From the NCBI GenBank assembly GCA_002077065.1, contig NAJO01000036.1:372001-436000 (forward strand): a stretch of DNA of 64,000 nucleotides, in the 5' to 3' direction. Shown piece after piece: positions 9,307 through 20,114 of the stretch (within the stretch, counting starts at the first letter, position 1; the number at the start of each line of letters is the position of its first letter). The notes beneath the pieces are model-generated. The model saw only the letters and a program-made list of their open reading frames with translations, was not told where the DNA came from and ran no database searches. Source of the DNA: Cryoendolithus antarcticus (Eukaryota > Ascomycota > Dothideomycetes > Cladosporiales > Cladosporiaceae). The translations under genes and the position numbers were made by a program.

Positions 9307-10515
9307 ATGCCTCGCAAACTACCCTGGCTCGCCGAGCTTACGCCAAAGCCCTCCAGACCTCCCTCCAAGCCCTCCACCTCCCGCCGCCCTCCACCTTGCC
9401 CCTCCTCTCCTGCATTGTCAGACGACCTAGTCGACTCCGACCTCAACCCCCTCTCCCCCTCCACCCCACCTCCCCCAGCCAATCTCCCCACCTTCTCCTC
9501 TCCCCCATCTCCAGCCAATCCCACGCCTCCTCCGGCATTCAGCTCCATGCGTCCCTCCGACCAAGTCTTCCGAATGGTCGAAGATGAGTTCCTCAGTACA
9601 GCTAAATTGTACACTCGGCACTTGCACCGCGAAGCTTATGTGGAGGCCAAGCAACGGGCGAAGGCGAGAGGAGGAGCTATGCTTAGGGAGCTGGGAAGGG
9701 GGACGGACCGGAGGACGGAGAGGGGGACTAGGGGAGGGTTAGAGGACGAGGCGAGGGAGAGGCGGAAGAGGGACAAGAGCGAGGAGGCGAGAGAGGAAAT
9801 GGACGAATGGCTGGATCCGCAGTTGGCTGGACTGATGAAGGGGAGGGAGGAGGCGAGGGTTGTGTGTCGGCCGGGGAGCGGAGTTGGGAGAAAGGTAGTG
9901 GGGGTGAAAGGCGATACTAGGGCTTCGAGGGGGTTGGGTAGGAGTCCCGGGAAGGTCAAGAAGCGGGATGTGGAAGCGATGTGGAACGGTGAGGATGAGG
10001 TTGGGGTGTCGAGAAAGCGGAAGCAAATCGAGGTGGTTGAGGAAGATGACAGCGACGATCTGGACGCCACTCGATCTCGTCCAGGTCCATCAAAGCCCAC
10101 GGTAAAGTCTGCAATAAGCAAGCCGTTGACCGCAAACGCTCACTCAAAGGCGAAAACGGACATCTTCAAGCCCTATGCGAGACCTAAGGACTCTTTTGCC
10201 GCGCCGAGCGGTACTGCAAAGGTGCCTCGCAATAATCTCCCAACACCACCAACCGACCAGCCCTCCTCCCCCACTCTCAAACTCCCCAAACCCCGCCTCA
10301 CCGATCCTCCCAGCGACGACACCCACGATCTCCTCACCAACCGCGCGGAGCGAGATAGTGTAGCTGAGTTCTTAGCAAGGAAGAAAGCTGCGAGGGAGAA
10401 GAAGGCCCTAGGCAGGAATGGAGCGGGGTTTGGGTCGGCAAAGAAGGTGAAGCGGGAAGAAGGTAGGAGAGCGGAGGAGAAGGAGTATGATGATGTGCCT
10501 ACGTTCATGATCTGA
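9307..10515 (+). CDS. conserved disordered protein, nuclear-looking
   Basis: Starting at ATG 9307 (ACAATGCC context), this single exon encodes 402 residues. It opens with MPRKLPWLAEL and a long Pro/Ser-rich region. One structured patch follows near residues 80-110 (VFRMVEDEFLSTAKLYTRHLHREAY), then a highly charged Arg/Glu segment and basic runs such as SRKRKQIEVVEEDDSDD. The end is KKAAREKKALGRN, a Lys-rich patch and DDVPTFMI. The mix of basic patches suggests a nuclear protein; no catalytic domain is visible. The frame is open from 9187, but the extra residues look like leader sequence. I recognise it only as a hypothetical type seen in filamentous ascomycetes. Confidence 0.75.
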   Translation: MPRKLPWLAELTPKPSRPPSKPSTSRRPPPCPSSPALSDDLVDSDLNPLSPSTPPPPANLPTFSSPPSPANPTPPPAFSSMRPSDQVFRMVEDEFLSTAKLYTRHLHREAYVEAKQRAKARGGAMLRELGRGTDRRTERGTRGGLEDEARERRKRDKSEEAREEMDEWLDPQLAGLMKGREEARVVCRPGSGVGRKVVGVKGDTRASRGLGRSPGKVKKRDVEAMWNGEDEVGVSRKRKQIEVVEEDDSDDLDATRSRPGPSKPTVKSAISKPLTANAHSKAKTDIFKPYARPKDSFAAPSGTAKVPRNNLPTPPTDQPSSPTLKLPKPRLTDPPSDDTHDLLTNRAERDSVAEFLARKKAAREKKALGRNGAGFGSAKKVKREEGRRAEEKEYDDVPTFMI

Positions 10516-10660
10516 CGACCGACGAAAGACACGGGTGTGACTGGGCCTGGATGAAGACGGAGTTTTGGTGGGAAACGATACCCCTTTTGCACTGTTCGCG
10601 CGCTTCTATATGCACGCACTCCAGTCAACCTCCCCTTCCTCTCTTCTCGGATCGCATCTC

Positions 10661-13219
10661 TCACCCCAACAACCCAACATCCAACCCAATACTCCTCATA
10701 AACAAATTCACATCCCCCAGCACCCGTACCCCCTCCTCGCCGCCCTTCTCCCTCCCCAACCCGACACTCTCCATAACTCGCTCCTTCACGCCCAGCACCA
10801 GTCTTTGTTGCTGCTCCGGGCTAGCGCCAACACCCATAGCGGCCAAAAATCGCCAGACGTGCACGTCACTCTCACCCTCACCAGAAAGGACGAGAGGGTA
10901 GGGGAACAGATAAGGGAGTAAGGGCTCGAGTGTGTCGAAGAGGGAGTTATAGAGGCTGGCCCATTGTTGGCTATCCGAGGAGGTTGGTGGTGTGGAGGCC
11001 TTGACAAGCTCGGCGCGGGAGATGAGCATAGTCAGGACCTCTAGTCCGACTTTCGTGCGCGCTACGACGGGCATGTTCACTCTCTCCAAGATCAACCCCA
11101 ATAAGCCGATGATGATGCCGAGGGGTGCTTCGTTTACGTAGCTGAAGAGCGGGGGCATGACGCAGGATGTGAAGAGCTCGATTTCGGCTTTGACTGCGGG
11201 TTGTAGGGGCGCGGCATCGGCGGAGGGGTAGGCTAAGGCGACGACGGAGAGGACATCTAGGTGGATGCTCAAGAGGGTTAGGAGGGTTAGGCGCTGTTGG
11301 TCGTCTAGGTGGCGGAAGGTCCGCGGGAGGGCTTTTTTGCCTTTGGCGTGGGAGAGGAGGCGGATGAAGGGGTGGGAGGCTGTGGGACTGTGAGGTTAGT
11401 TAGCTGGGTGTCAGTCTCACGCGGCTTAGATGCAGACTTACGGCGTCGATATCGGCTCCATCACTTTCAGCGCTGCCCAAAGTTGCCGATTCAGCTCCAC
11501 CATCTCGCTCCGCCAGCGCATATGTCCTTCTATGACCTCAGGCGAGCTCTCCTCGTTCGGTGGTGGCGGAAGGCGACGCTCGTGGTCTTCCATGCGCATT
11601 AGCGTGCTGTAGAGATTCTCGATATCGCGGAGAGCAGTCTTGCGGTCTGCAATTGTGACGGGCTTGGCGGTCGTCTTCGATCTTGCCTCACTGTCCATGC
11701 GCTTCAAGTTCAGCAGTGGGCGTGGCGTCTTGGAGTTCGAGAACGCGATCTTGCCGAGTGAACCTTGCATCACCAGGGCCTTGTTCTTGGGACGAGCTTT
11801 GGCAGCCTCGACAGCGCGAGCAACCTGCTGCTCCATGCGCTGGACGTGGTTGTCGCCACCGCGTGGATGATGCCGTGATCGACCATAGCCGTATCTGCCA
11901 CCTCCAGTTTGCAACAGGTATGTTTGTGCGAACTGATTGAGTGGCTGACCGGGACCAGATCGTGGTGGACCGCGGATCTGGGCATACACCTGGTAGTAGA
12001 AATCTTCTGCCAGCTGCTCTTCGCTGCCAATATCATTGTCGATGCCTCCGGTTGCAGTCAACAGCTGCTGAAGCTGAATGCGCGTGATGAAGTTCTTGTC
12101 TTGAGGAGTCATCAAGCCGTTGTTCTTCGACAGCAGGAAGATCTTATGGTTCCGCTTCGCACGACGAGCTTCCTCGGCCATGAAGGCTTCACGATCAGCG
12201 GGTGACAAGTCCATCATCTGCTGGGCCTGCGTGATCGGAGGACCGTTGTATGATGGGCCACGCTGGTGTGACATCGGGCCTTGCTGGTGATGCGGCGGAG
12301 GTGGACCTTGTCGTTGCTGCTGCTGGAATTGCATAGGCTGAGGCGAACCTTGGAAGTTGCTTGACAATGGCCGAGGAGGCTGGCCCTGCACTCCCTGGGG
12401 TTGCGGCTGAGGCATGCTTGGGGTATGCTGGCGCTGCAAGATCTGCGGTGCCCGCGTGCCATAGTCAGGTGTCGGCTGAGGAGCCTGCTCCTGCTGCTGT
12501 GGCGGCGGCTGCGGTCTTTGCAAGATCTGCGGGCCTCGCTGCTGCTGCTGAGGCTGATGGGGCTGCAACGGCGGAGCAGCAGATCCCACTCCCAGCATTG
12601 CCCTCAGTCCCTGACTCTGCGCCTCCATGTCCTGAGCTGGTCTGGGCGCCGGCGGCTTGGCCTGCTCCCTCATCATCGCCTCCACTTCCTCGAGACTCAT
12701 CATCTTCCTCGTACTAGCCGCTTCCTGCATCGGCTGCTGCTGTGCCTGAGCATTGCCCTTCTTCACTACCGAGCTCCCCCAGATATTCGCATCCGCCTCC
12801 AGCTTCGGCAGGTAGTCAGGCTGTTTGTAAGCCTCGTACCCCGTCTTCTTTGGCTTTTGCTGAGCAACAGCCTGCGCCTGTGCCTGTTGAAAGGGAGCCC
12901 GAGCATGATGCAGCATCTGCTCTTCCAGCAGCGTATCTCTGACCTTTGCAGTGTTGCCAGCAAAGTCAAAGTCCCTACCCAAGGCTTGTCTTGTCACAGG
13001 CTGGTCGTCCCCGAATGTGTCATCGTTAAAACCGTCGTGCGTCTCGTTAAGCTGAGCACCAAGGCCATCGTACGTCTGCTCAAAGTCGAGCACGTCGTCG
13101 TCTCCGCCATTCTCACCCGCATCAAGCTTGCCGAATGGGTCATGTTGCTCGAACATGCCGCGAGAAGCCTTTGGTGGTTGGTCCCGCGGCAAGCTCGTGT
13201 CGAAACCAAAGAAAGACAT
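10661..13219 (-). CDS. PAT1: Pat1, mRNA decapping activator
   Basis: Two exons, 13219-11442 and 11387-10661, give 834 residues. The intron 11441-11388 is GTAAGT to CTCACAG with branch ACTAAC. The N-terminus MSFFGFDTSLP with FEQTYDGLG and DDTFGDD, then DFDFAG, is the Pat1 signature that contacts the Dhh1 helicase in yeast. A long Gln/Pro-rich low-complexity middle follows, then a basic region (RYGYGRSRHHPRGGDNHVQR) and the helical C-terminal domain (FIRLLSHAKGKKALPRTFRH) that binds Lsm1-7 and Dcp2 in characterised homologs. It acts in cytoplasmic mRNA decay and P-bodies. Its 3' end is 145 bp from the convergent gene at 9307-10515. Confidence 0.93.
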
Positions 13220-13655
13220 GGTGGTGCGAGTGAAAGTGGGTGTGCGATGTAGCTATGCTTCAATCATGCAGCAGCTTAGTAACGGTAGTGATGGTGAGTC
13301 GTAGTGTATTTGAATTCCCTGTCATGGACATGTATCAGGCTCACGCTGGAGATATATGATGATATTCAATGTATGGAGTGACGAGGTCATGTCTCTCTCT
13401 CACCGTCACAGGCACAAGTCGTGGTTCAATTCCAAGCGTCCGCCGCCAGCTCCCGAGAGCTTGTTTCGCAAGGCAAGGAGAGATGCTCACGGAACACGAG
13501 CATACCTTTCTCTATCTCCTCCGCCGACTGTCATTTGATTTCCAGTAAATCATTCGTGTGATATACTACCTCAGGCGACGTCAACGAAGCCGCTCAGCAC
13601 TGCGGGATATGCGATCTGAATGGTGATGCCATGATGCTCGTTCCCATCATTCGTC
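13220..13655. other. intergenic, Pat1 promoter
   Basis: Upstream region of Pat1. It contains a match to a tRNA B-box (13423-13433) without an A-box or acceptor stem. No gene seen. Confidence 0.45.
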
Positions 13656-14200
13656 ATGTCCAACAAGCCTCGCATATGCATCGCGCTTTTCCACCGCAAT
13701 GCAATTACGGCTTGAAAGGGCGCTGAAGAGCGTCTGGGTTGGGCTATGTACCACTGGGCTATCCTGATCCGCCCAAAAGCCCTCCAGAGATCGATCACTG
13801 TACACTAATCGATGCAATTGATGATATGAACTTCGACCCGATCACTCACACTGACTCGAACCCAGCTCACGACTGGTGGTATCGTGTGCGTAATGCCACA
13901 GATCCGCTCTGAATGGCCAACTTCCTCGGTGGTCTCGACATCGGAGAGCTGCCGAACAGTATCTCCGTACAGCAAGTCGTCGAACTGCTCTCTCGGGTAC
14001 CTCTACCCTTGAAGGACCGACACCCGGATCAACACTGCGCGACATGGGTGTACGCTGCATTCGAAGCACTCCAGCAGATCCGCTATGTCTCTGCAACTGA
14101 CGTGCAGAGGATCATGGACGCAATCATGGCTGTAGCGCACGGGATCGTGACGAATGGACCCTCCGAGAAGATCCAGGATCGCTTCCAGCTACTGCCCTGA
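13656..14200 (+). pseudogene. broken fungal-specific family protein
   Basis: A recognisable fungal-specific protein is split by several breaks. The first frame starts MSNKPRICIALFHRN, meets a TGA at 13713-13715, resumes in the same frame with WAMYHWAILIRPKA, then ends at a TAA (13806-13808). Another frame carries the expected continuation (TLIDAIDDMNFDPITH, then WWYRVRNATDPL). It is cut by a TGA at 13910-13912 and continues directly with MANFLGGLDIGELPNS, VVELLSRVPLPLKD, CATWVYAAFEAL and a helical end. This order (YHWA, WYRVRN, RVPLP..D, C.TWV) belongs to an uncharacterised family widespread in Pezizomycotina. No GT-AG pair removes the stops, so I call it a pseudogene. The 95-residue piece 13913-14200 could still be made alone. 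Confidence 0.6.
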
Positions 14201-14212
14201 GTAGCATTACGC

Positions 14213-15059
14213 TCATGGAGCGTTCCATCCCTTCTTGTTCAGCGGACGATTGAAAGCCTCCCACAGCTCACGCTCGGCAGTAAGCTCTTCGTCGTACCGC
14301 GAGCGCGAGATGCGCTCCCTTAGCATCTCATAGAAAGGCGGACAGCGCCACTCGTTGTAGTGCGCCTTCGTGTACTCCCAGTACTCCGGCCACCAGCCCG
14401 AACACTCCCAGTCGATGATCGCCGCCACTTTGCTGTCGCGGATGAGAATGTTCTGGGCGCCCAGATCGCCGTGGGTGAAGCGAACGTTATAGCTGCGAGC
14501 GTGGACGTTGAAGACGGCGTCACCGTAGGCTTCGGTCACAGCGTCCGGGTTGGTAGTTATGCCTGTCAGACATCGATGGAACGCAGTCACATCGTCGAAG
14601 GGGCCGAAGAGGTTCATTGTTGATACACGCACGTCTCGGCAAGGATCACCGTTCGTGGCCGAGACTCTGTTGCTCTGCATTGAGGTCGGCTTGAGAGCAC
14701 GCAGAGCCTTGATGTAGCGAGCGATCTGCTCCACAGCCTGCCCCTTCTGTAGCTTATCGAGCTCATACCACACAGGCTGCCAGTGTTACACAGTCTGGTA
14801 GAAACTCCATCTCGATCGCCAGATGACCACGCCAAATCTACGTTTCATAAATTTGCGGAACAGGCAAGTCCGTATGCTGCAATACATAACAATGGCATTC
14901 AAGCTCAGGCTGCTTGCACGGCCATTTGATGAAGCGTGTCTCACTCACACGGAAGCCTGAGCGAGTGTTGCCGGCTCCGAAGAAGCCATACTTCCAGCAG
15001 CCATACTTGATGCGGAGGGAGAGGAAACGTCCACCATCTGCTGGAGCTGCATTCTGCAT
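14213..15059 (-). pseudogene. aminoglycoside-phosphotransferase-fold protein, broken
   Basis: The C-terminal part (14773-14213) is convincing: THGDLGAQNILI is the Brenner-type catalytic motif with the base Asp, and IIDWECSGWWPEYWE is the metal-binding Asp block. Upstream, SETRFIKWPCK and YVLQHTDLPVPQIYE match the N-lobe of fungal APH/choline-kinase-like proteins. A TAG (14840-14838) follows YET. The same frame then gives the expected hinge LAIEMEFLPDCVTL, but a frameshift separates this from WYELDKLQKG. No intron reconciles all pieces. The Trp-to-TAG change is of CpA-to-TpA type on the opposite strand, as RIP would produce. Such fungal proteins are kinase-like enzymes of unknown substrate. 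The 5' start was not located. Confidence 0.65.
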
Positions 15060-15345
15060 GCTGCATGTCAGGCATTACCATCTTCATGCCGTGATGGTCG
15101 AGGCTGTGGTCGGAGATCTCGGTAGAGACCAAATTAACCTCATGCACGTAGCCCGCTGCCGGAAGCTTATCTGCTAGCCGAAAGGAAAGGACCCCCTAGC
15201 GCGCGGGATGGGGCTGACGACGACGTGCGCGAGCTGCAAGGCCCAGAATTATGCAGTGGCCATTGTGCAGCAAACCCCTTGATCTTATTCCATGTAGTCA
15301 CAGTCACTCCTTTGCATCACACCACAATCGCCACAAACCACCCAC

Positions 15346-16803
15346 ATGCGAACACCATCCCAACCCTTCGGCGAGAAGGAGTACGCGTTGCGTGAGGACG
15401 AGGACTCATCATCACTGGCACGCGACATTGAGCGAGACGAGCCGACCTACGCGCGCTCAGGCAGCGGCATCATGTCCGGCAGCACGCGGTATCTGCGGTA
15501 TATTGTGTTTGCCTTTGTGGCGCTAGTGGTGATATTCTTCATCTCGTCGTCCTCATCACAGGTGCCGGGCCATGAGGCGGCGAAGGGGATGCTAGCCAAG
15601 GGGCAGGGCTGGACGGGGAGTGCACATGCGGGGACGGGGGAGAAGGTGGGGAGTAGTTTGGAGAAGGAGACGGATGCGCTGCCGCTGGGGAGCGCACATC
15701 AGACGGTGGACTCGAAGCCGGCGGCGGTGCCGGCACATACTCAGGCGCCGTCGAAGCAGGATACTTCGCCTAACCCGTACGCTTCGTCGCCGGCGACCTC
15801 GCATCTCACTTCAAGTACAAATGCTGGCCCTCGGATGAACGCTACCTTTGTGACATTGGCTCGTAACTCGGACCTCTGGGAAATCTCCCGCAGCATCCGC
15901 CAAGTCGAAGACCGCTTCAACCACGCCTTCAACTACGACTGGGTCTTCCTGAACGACGCCGAATTCGACGACACCTTCAAGAAAGTCACCTCAGCCCTGA
16001 CATCAGGCAAGACCTTCTACGGCAAAATCGGCTCCGAACATTGGGGCTTCCCCTCCTGGATCGACCAAGACCGCGCCAAGAAAGTCCGCAACGAGATGCG
16101 CGAGAAGAAGATCATCTACGGCGACAGCGTCTCCTACCGCCACATGTGCCGCTACGAATCCGGCTTCTTCTTCCACCACCCGCTCATGCTGAACTACGAG
16201 TGGTACTGGCGCGTCGAGCCGAGCATAGAACTCTACTGCGACATCCCCTACGACCCCTTCAAATTCATGGCCGACAATAAGAAGAAGTACTCCTTCGTGC
16301 TCTCGCTGTACGAGTACGTCGAGACGATCCCCACGCTCTGGGACAGCGTTACGAAATTCATGGCTAAACACCCTGAGCACGTCGCCAAAGACAATAGCAT
16401 GGCGTTCCTCTCCAACGACGGCGGCAAGACGTACAACCACTGCCACTTCTGGTCGAACTTCGAAATCGGCTCGCTCCTCTGGCTCCGCGGCCAAGGCTAC
16501 ACGGATTACTTCAACAGCCTCGACCGCGACGGCGGCTTCTTCTACGAGCGTTGGGGCGACGCGCCCGTGCACTCTATCGCTGCGGCGCTCATGCTGCCGA
16601 AAGATGAGATTCACTGGTTTGAGGATATTGCTTACTATCATGTGCCTTTTACGCATTGTCCTACCGGGGAGCAGAAGCGGATTGACGGAAAATGCCATTG
16701 TAATCCGAAAGATAACTTTGATTGGAATGGGTATAGTTGCACGGAGAAGTATCTCCAAGTCAATGGACGGAGTAAGCCGGAGGGGTGGGAGAAGGAACAG
16801 TGA
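15346..16803 (+). CDS. alpha-1,2-mannosyltransferase, KTR/KRE2/MNT1 family (GT15)
   Basis: Single exon, 485 residues. It is a type II Golgi membrane protein: cytoplasmic tail of about 49 residues, one membrane segment (residues 50-66, [17 protein letters not shown]), a Ser/Pro/Thr stem, then the catalytic domain from about residue 165 ([15 protein letters not shown]). Family marks are [73 protein letters not shown] (its Glu, near residue 373, sits in the catalytic position of the family) and the end [16 protein letters not shown]. These enzymes use GDP-mannose to extend O- and N-linked mannose chains on secreted and wall proteins. Several KTR paralogs exist in fungi, so a precise orthologue is not named. 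Confidence 0.95.
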   Translation: MRTPSQPFGEKEYALREDEDSSSLARDIERDEPTYARSGSGIMSGSTRYLRYIVFAFVALVVIFFISSSSSQVPGHEAAKGMLAKGQGWTGSAHAGTGEKVGSSLEKETDALPLGSAHQTVDSKPAAVPAHTQAPSKQDTSPNPYASSPATSHLTSSTNAGPRMNATFVTLARNSDLWEISRSIRQVEDRFNHAFNYDWVFLNDAEFDDTFKKVTSALTSGKTFYGKIGSEHWGFPSWIDQDRAKKVRNEMREKKIIYGDSVSYRHMCRYESGFFFHHPLMLNYEWYWRVEPSIELYCDIPYDPFKFMADNKKKYSFVLSLYEYVETIPTLWDSVTKFMAKHPEHVAKDNSMAFLSNDGGKTYNHCHFWSNFEIGSLLWLRGQGYTDYFNSLDRDGGFFYERWGDAPVHSIAAALMLPKDEIHWFEDIAYYHVPFTHCPTGEQKRIDGKCHCNPKDNFDWNGYSCTEKYLQVNGRSKPEGWEKEQ

Positions 16804-17754
16804 CTTAACGGACGCCGGATCATACCATATAAGACCAGGACAGTTGTTCTTTGGGCGATGGTGCTTGTGGCAATTATGAGCTGGATTGGTGGAAGAACAG
16901 CAATCGGACTGATGTTTTGGCTGCTTCGGAAGTCGAAGAGGACGTGGGAGAAGGGCATGAGTAGACCTGCAAGGTACGGCGTTATGAAGGGCTGAGACAT
17001 GTGTATTCTAGGAAGACCTGGGGTCGTCGAGGCATTGCGGGCCACCACTGTGAGTGCAATGGAAGTAAAGTAGGTAGGCAGGCGTATACACGGTGTTCAC
17101 CATCAGTCGCCATCGCGCGTCATCCATCTTCATTCGGTCGCCCATCGTGACGAGGCTCCGTGTTTACACGTGCTGCTGCGGTCGACTCACTGCGGTACTC
17201 TCTCGTCCTCTTCCTATTCTACCGATTTCATGAAGAATTGAACGTCTTACACCACCACACCAGGACAGCATTGCGGGACGCTGTGCGTGCAACCGACTGC
17301 GCACATCAGGGACCTGTACTCTTTGCGGGGCGCCAAATGCGTGCTTGCAGTATCGATATGGCGCCTGACACCGGGACGTTTGAGGAGGCTGCTTCGGAGA
17401 GCGGCCACATCGACGCCCTTGACACTGCCTGCGAGGAGATCGATCTGTTCGAGCATCGTAACGACGGAGCGCTCCCCATGCATCCTTTCATGGACACGCA
17501 TAGATATCAGTGAGCGCGAACTTCCGTTTGTCCAGAGCTATGCACGAAGGAAGCAATCATGAATGGCGAGGACGGCGAAGTCATCCGTGTTGGGGTCACT
17601 GCGGGGTTCTTGGTGTCTCCCCATGTGCCCTCCATTCTGACAGCTCTGAGGAAGAAGTTCAAGAAGGAGGGGAATCGCAGGCAGCGAGCCAGGTCTGCGA
17701 TGGCAGCAGGTGGGCTTGAGGTCTGAGAGGACGGGTCGATATCGCTTTCCGATT
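16804..17754. other. intergenic with an unresolved small ORF
   Basis: No firm gene. A plus-strand frame from ATG 17358 reads 51 residues (MAPDTGTFEEAASESGHIDA, then DLFEHRNDGALPMHPFMD) to a TGA at 17511-17513. In the same frame, ATG 17559 reads 55 residues with a hydrophobic start (VGVTAGFLVSPHVPSILTAL) and a very basic end (RKKFKKEGNRRQRARSAM), stopping at 17726. The two pieces could be one small gene with a break or an intron I cannot place. The segment is convergent with the macro-domain gene. Confidence 0.3.
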
Positions 17755-18510
17755 TCATTGCTTCGCTTCCTCCTCCAGCTCCACCACCACAACCTCCACT
17801 CCAGCACTTCTCAAGAGTTCTGGCACTTCGATCCCCTCCAGCACAGCCCGGGTCCGCTCCCACGGCACATCAAACAGTCCTTGATTGATCTTCGGCATAC
17901 GAATTGAACCGACCGTCATACCGTCCTCCACCTCACCAATCTGCTTCAGCAAACCCTGCATAGCTTCACCAGTCGCCTCCAAGATCGACTCCCTACTGCC
18001 CTTCTTCTTGCCGACATCCACGGATGTGAAAAGACAGGCAATCCAATGGCTTTTCCCGGATTTGGCGTCTGACGCCTGAGGTGGGATAAGCTGAGTTGTG
18101 CCAAGCAGACTTTCAGCTTTGTTGGCTTTGCAGTGGGCGACGTGGACCTCGAATCCTGCAGGGTACTTCTTCTTGAAACTGGCTGCTACGCCTGCACCCC
18201 AGGATCCACGGCAGTTACAGGCATGGAGGAGGATCGAGTTGGGTGGCGAGTTGAACAGGTCCCGGGTCTCTTCTTTAATGGTCAGGTGTGTGGATTTGAC
18301 TGGAACATCTTCCATAGGCTGAGTGGTAGATGTAGCTTCCATGCTAGCTGTGGCCTTTGTGTTCGTGCGACTTTTGCGTGTAGCTCGACGTGGACGTTGT
18401 GTTGATCGTGGTCTCTTTTTGGTCGGCTTCTTGATGGAAGAAGAGGTGTCTGTCTCCTTTGTGATGGCGGATGTTGAGTCCGCCGTGGTCCGACGAGCAG
18501 CTACAGCCAT
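17755..18510 (-). CDS. macro-domain ADP-ribose 1''-phosphate phosphatase-like protein
   Basis: Single exon, 251 residues. The N-terminal 75 residues are basic and Thr/Ser-rich (KKPTKKRPRSTQRPRRATRK), possibly a nuclear signal. The macro domain follows: TRDLFNSPPNSILLHACNC, the glycine loop RGSWGAGVAASFKKKYP, then IACLFTSVDVGKKKGS and the second ligand loop IRMPKINQGLFDVPWE. This arrangement matches yeast Poa1, which removes the 1'' phosphate of ADP-ribose formed during tRNA splicing; related domains remove ADP-ribose from proteins. The exact substrate here is inferred. It is divergent with the Rieske gene across about 240 bp. Confidence 0.88.
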   Translation of the reverse strand: MAVAARRTTADSTSAITKETDTSSSIKKPTKKRPRSTQRPRRATRKSRTNTKATASMEATSTTQPMEDVPVKSTHLTIKEETRDLFNSPPNSILLHACNCRGSWGAGVAASFKKKYPAGFEVHVAHCKANKAESLLGTTQLIPPQASDAKSGKSHWIACLFTSVDVGKKKGSRESILEATGEAMQGLLKQIGEVEDGMTVGSIRMPKINQGLFDVPWERTRAVLEGIEVPELLRSAGVEVVVVELEEEAKQ

Positions 18511-18751
18511 GCCTATAGATTAGGCTTGGGTTGACCTATGAGAGGTGGAATACCCCAAGATTCTCTGAGTGCGAGTCCAGTTTGAGGTGATGTCCATGAC
18601 CATCCCGCCTAGCCAATCAGCTGCCGCCAAATTCCAATGCTGCAACCCGGCACAACCCGTCAAGTACAAGTTCCACACATCACCACCTCCTCATCGCCAT
18701 CCACCACCGTCGTCTCCACTCTCACCCCATACACCTGTCTCCACCGCCGTC
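18511..18751. promoter_or_regulatory. shared divergent promoter, macro-domain gene / Rieske gene
   Basis: The two start codons face away from each other with 241 bp between them. A CA/CT-rich tract (18660-18740) sits just upstream of the Rieske ATG. No specific factor site is claimed. Confidence 0.5.
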
Positions 18752-19553
18752 ATGTCCGTCTCCCGCATCTCGACGGCCGTCGCCCGGTCATCACCGCGCT
18801 CGCTGCGCGCCGCTGCGCCCCTTGCAGTGAGCACCCAGCAGCAGCGCTCAATGGCCGACGCCTCCACCTCACACGCTGGCTTCACGTCACCATTCCACCG
18901 CGGTACTGGTAATGCACGGGACACGACTGTGATGCCCAACTGGGGCAAGTACAAGACTGGCAAGGAGACGAGCAATAAGGTATTTCAGTACTTTATGGTG
19001 GGCACGATGGGAGGGTTGAGCGCGTTGGGTGCGAAGAACACGGTGCAGGGTGAGTGACAGAGAGTAGCAGCAGAATGGCTGACGACTTATACGAAAGAGG
19101 AGCGCATCACTAACAACATCCCGCCATACAGACTTTCTAGTCAACATGTCCGCCTCGGCTGACGTCCTCGCCCAAGCTAAGGTCGAAGTAGACCTCGCCA
19201 CCATTCCCGAAGGCAAGAACGTCATCATCAAGTGGCGCGGCAAGCCGGTCTTCATCCGCCACCGCACCGCCGACGAGATCAAGGAGGCCGAGGACACCAA
19301 GTGGGAATCTCTCCGCGACCCGCAGCCCGATACTGAGCGTGTGCAGAAGCCAGAGTGGCTGATCATGGTGGGTGTGTGCACCCATTTGGGCTGTGTGCCC
19401 ATCGGTGAGGCCGGAGACTTTGGTGGATGGTTCTGTCCGTGCCATGGAAGTCATTACGATATTTCGGGACGGATTCGGAAGGGACCTGCGCCGTTGAACT
19501 TAGAGATTCCGGCTTACGATTTCCCTGAGGAGGGTGCGCTGGTGATTGGTTGA
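18752..19553 (+). CDS. RIP1: Rieske iron-sulfur subunit of cytochrome bc1 complex
   Basis: Exons 18752-19049 and 19132-19553 give 239 residues; the intron 19050-19131 is GTGAGT to ATACAG. The first 30 residues are rich in Arg, Ser and Ala and form a mitochondrial presequence. [19 protein letters not shown] is the single membrane helix, followed by a hinge. The C-terminal domain carries CTHLGC (Cys182, His184, disulfide Cys187) and CPCHGSHYD (Cys201, disulfide Cys203, His204), the 2Fe-2S ligands, then [10 protein letters not shown]. It transfers electrons from ubiquinol to cytochrome c1 in complex III of the inner mitochondrial membrane. I started at ATG 18752 because the longer frame to 18569 lacks presequence character. 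Confidence 0.97.
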
Positions 19554-20114
19554 GCAGATGAAGTATTAGAACGAACGGGAAGCGGGAAGGAAGAGAGGAG
19601 ATGTGGCGAAGGTGTGGCGATGTCTGCTACGGCGGAAGATGTGGTTTGTACAGTTACAGATGGCCTTGACTTAGCATTCATACAACTGCCTGTGTTTCAC
19701 TGCACCCCCACTCCCAGATACAAGCATTGTATAGCTTCTACTGATCAGCAGATCTCGACCATCGAGCGACCAGGCTCTTTGCAACTACACCCGGTACCAC
19801 AACGACCATGTCAACATACCTCGCAGTCTGCTATGAGGTTCAGTCGCGCTTGGGAGAGTCTCAACCGCGCTCACAACCCGAGTCGCTCGGACATGTTGCT
19901 ACGAAGCTCTTGTGTCCTCAAACCCATACCGTGTAAATTCCTGCTGACATGAAAGTCTATTGCTTCGAAGTTGAGGACGAAACACCATGGACGAGTCTCA
20001 TGCCCACTCAGCTCGGCCTGGATGCTGTCGCTATCTATGTCCTTCCCATCGCCATCCGTATTTTGATCTAGCAACTGCTCCCGGCAGCGCATACGTGCGA
20101 TCACCGCGACAAAG
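19554..20114. other. intergenic
   Basis: 3' flank of the Rieske gene and upstream region of the next F-box-like gene. Short frames only; nothing recognised. Confidence 0.5.

Noticed and set aside
12401..13252. 283-codon plus-strand frame opposite Pat1
   Set aside because: It mirrors the Gln/Pro-rich coding strand of Pat1; Leu/Arg-rich low-complexity translation with no motifs.
13423..13433. tRNA B-box-like word GGTTCAATTCC
   Set aside because: No A-box, no acceptor stem pairing and no anticodon arm around it.
16003..16758. 251-codon minus-strand frame opposite the mannosyltransferase
   Set aside because: Antisense shadow caused by strong third-position GC bias in the real gene; Val/Ala/Glu-rich with no family resemblance.
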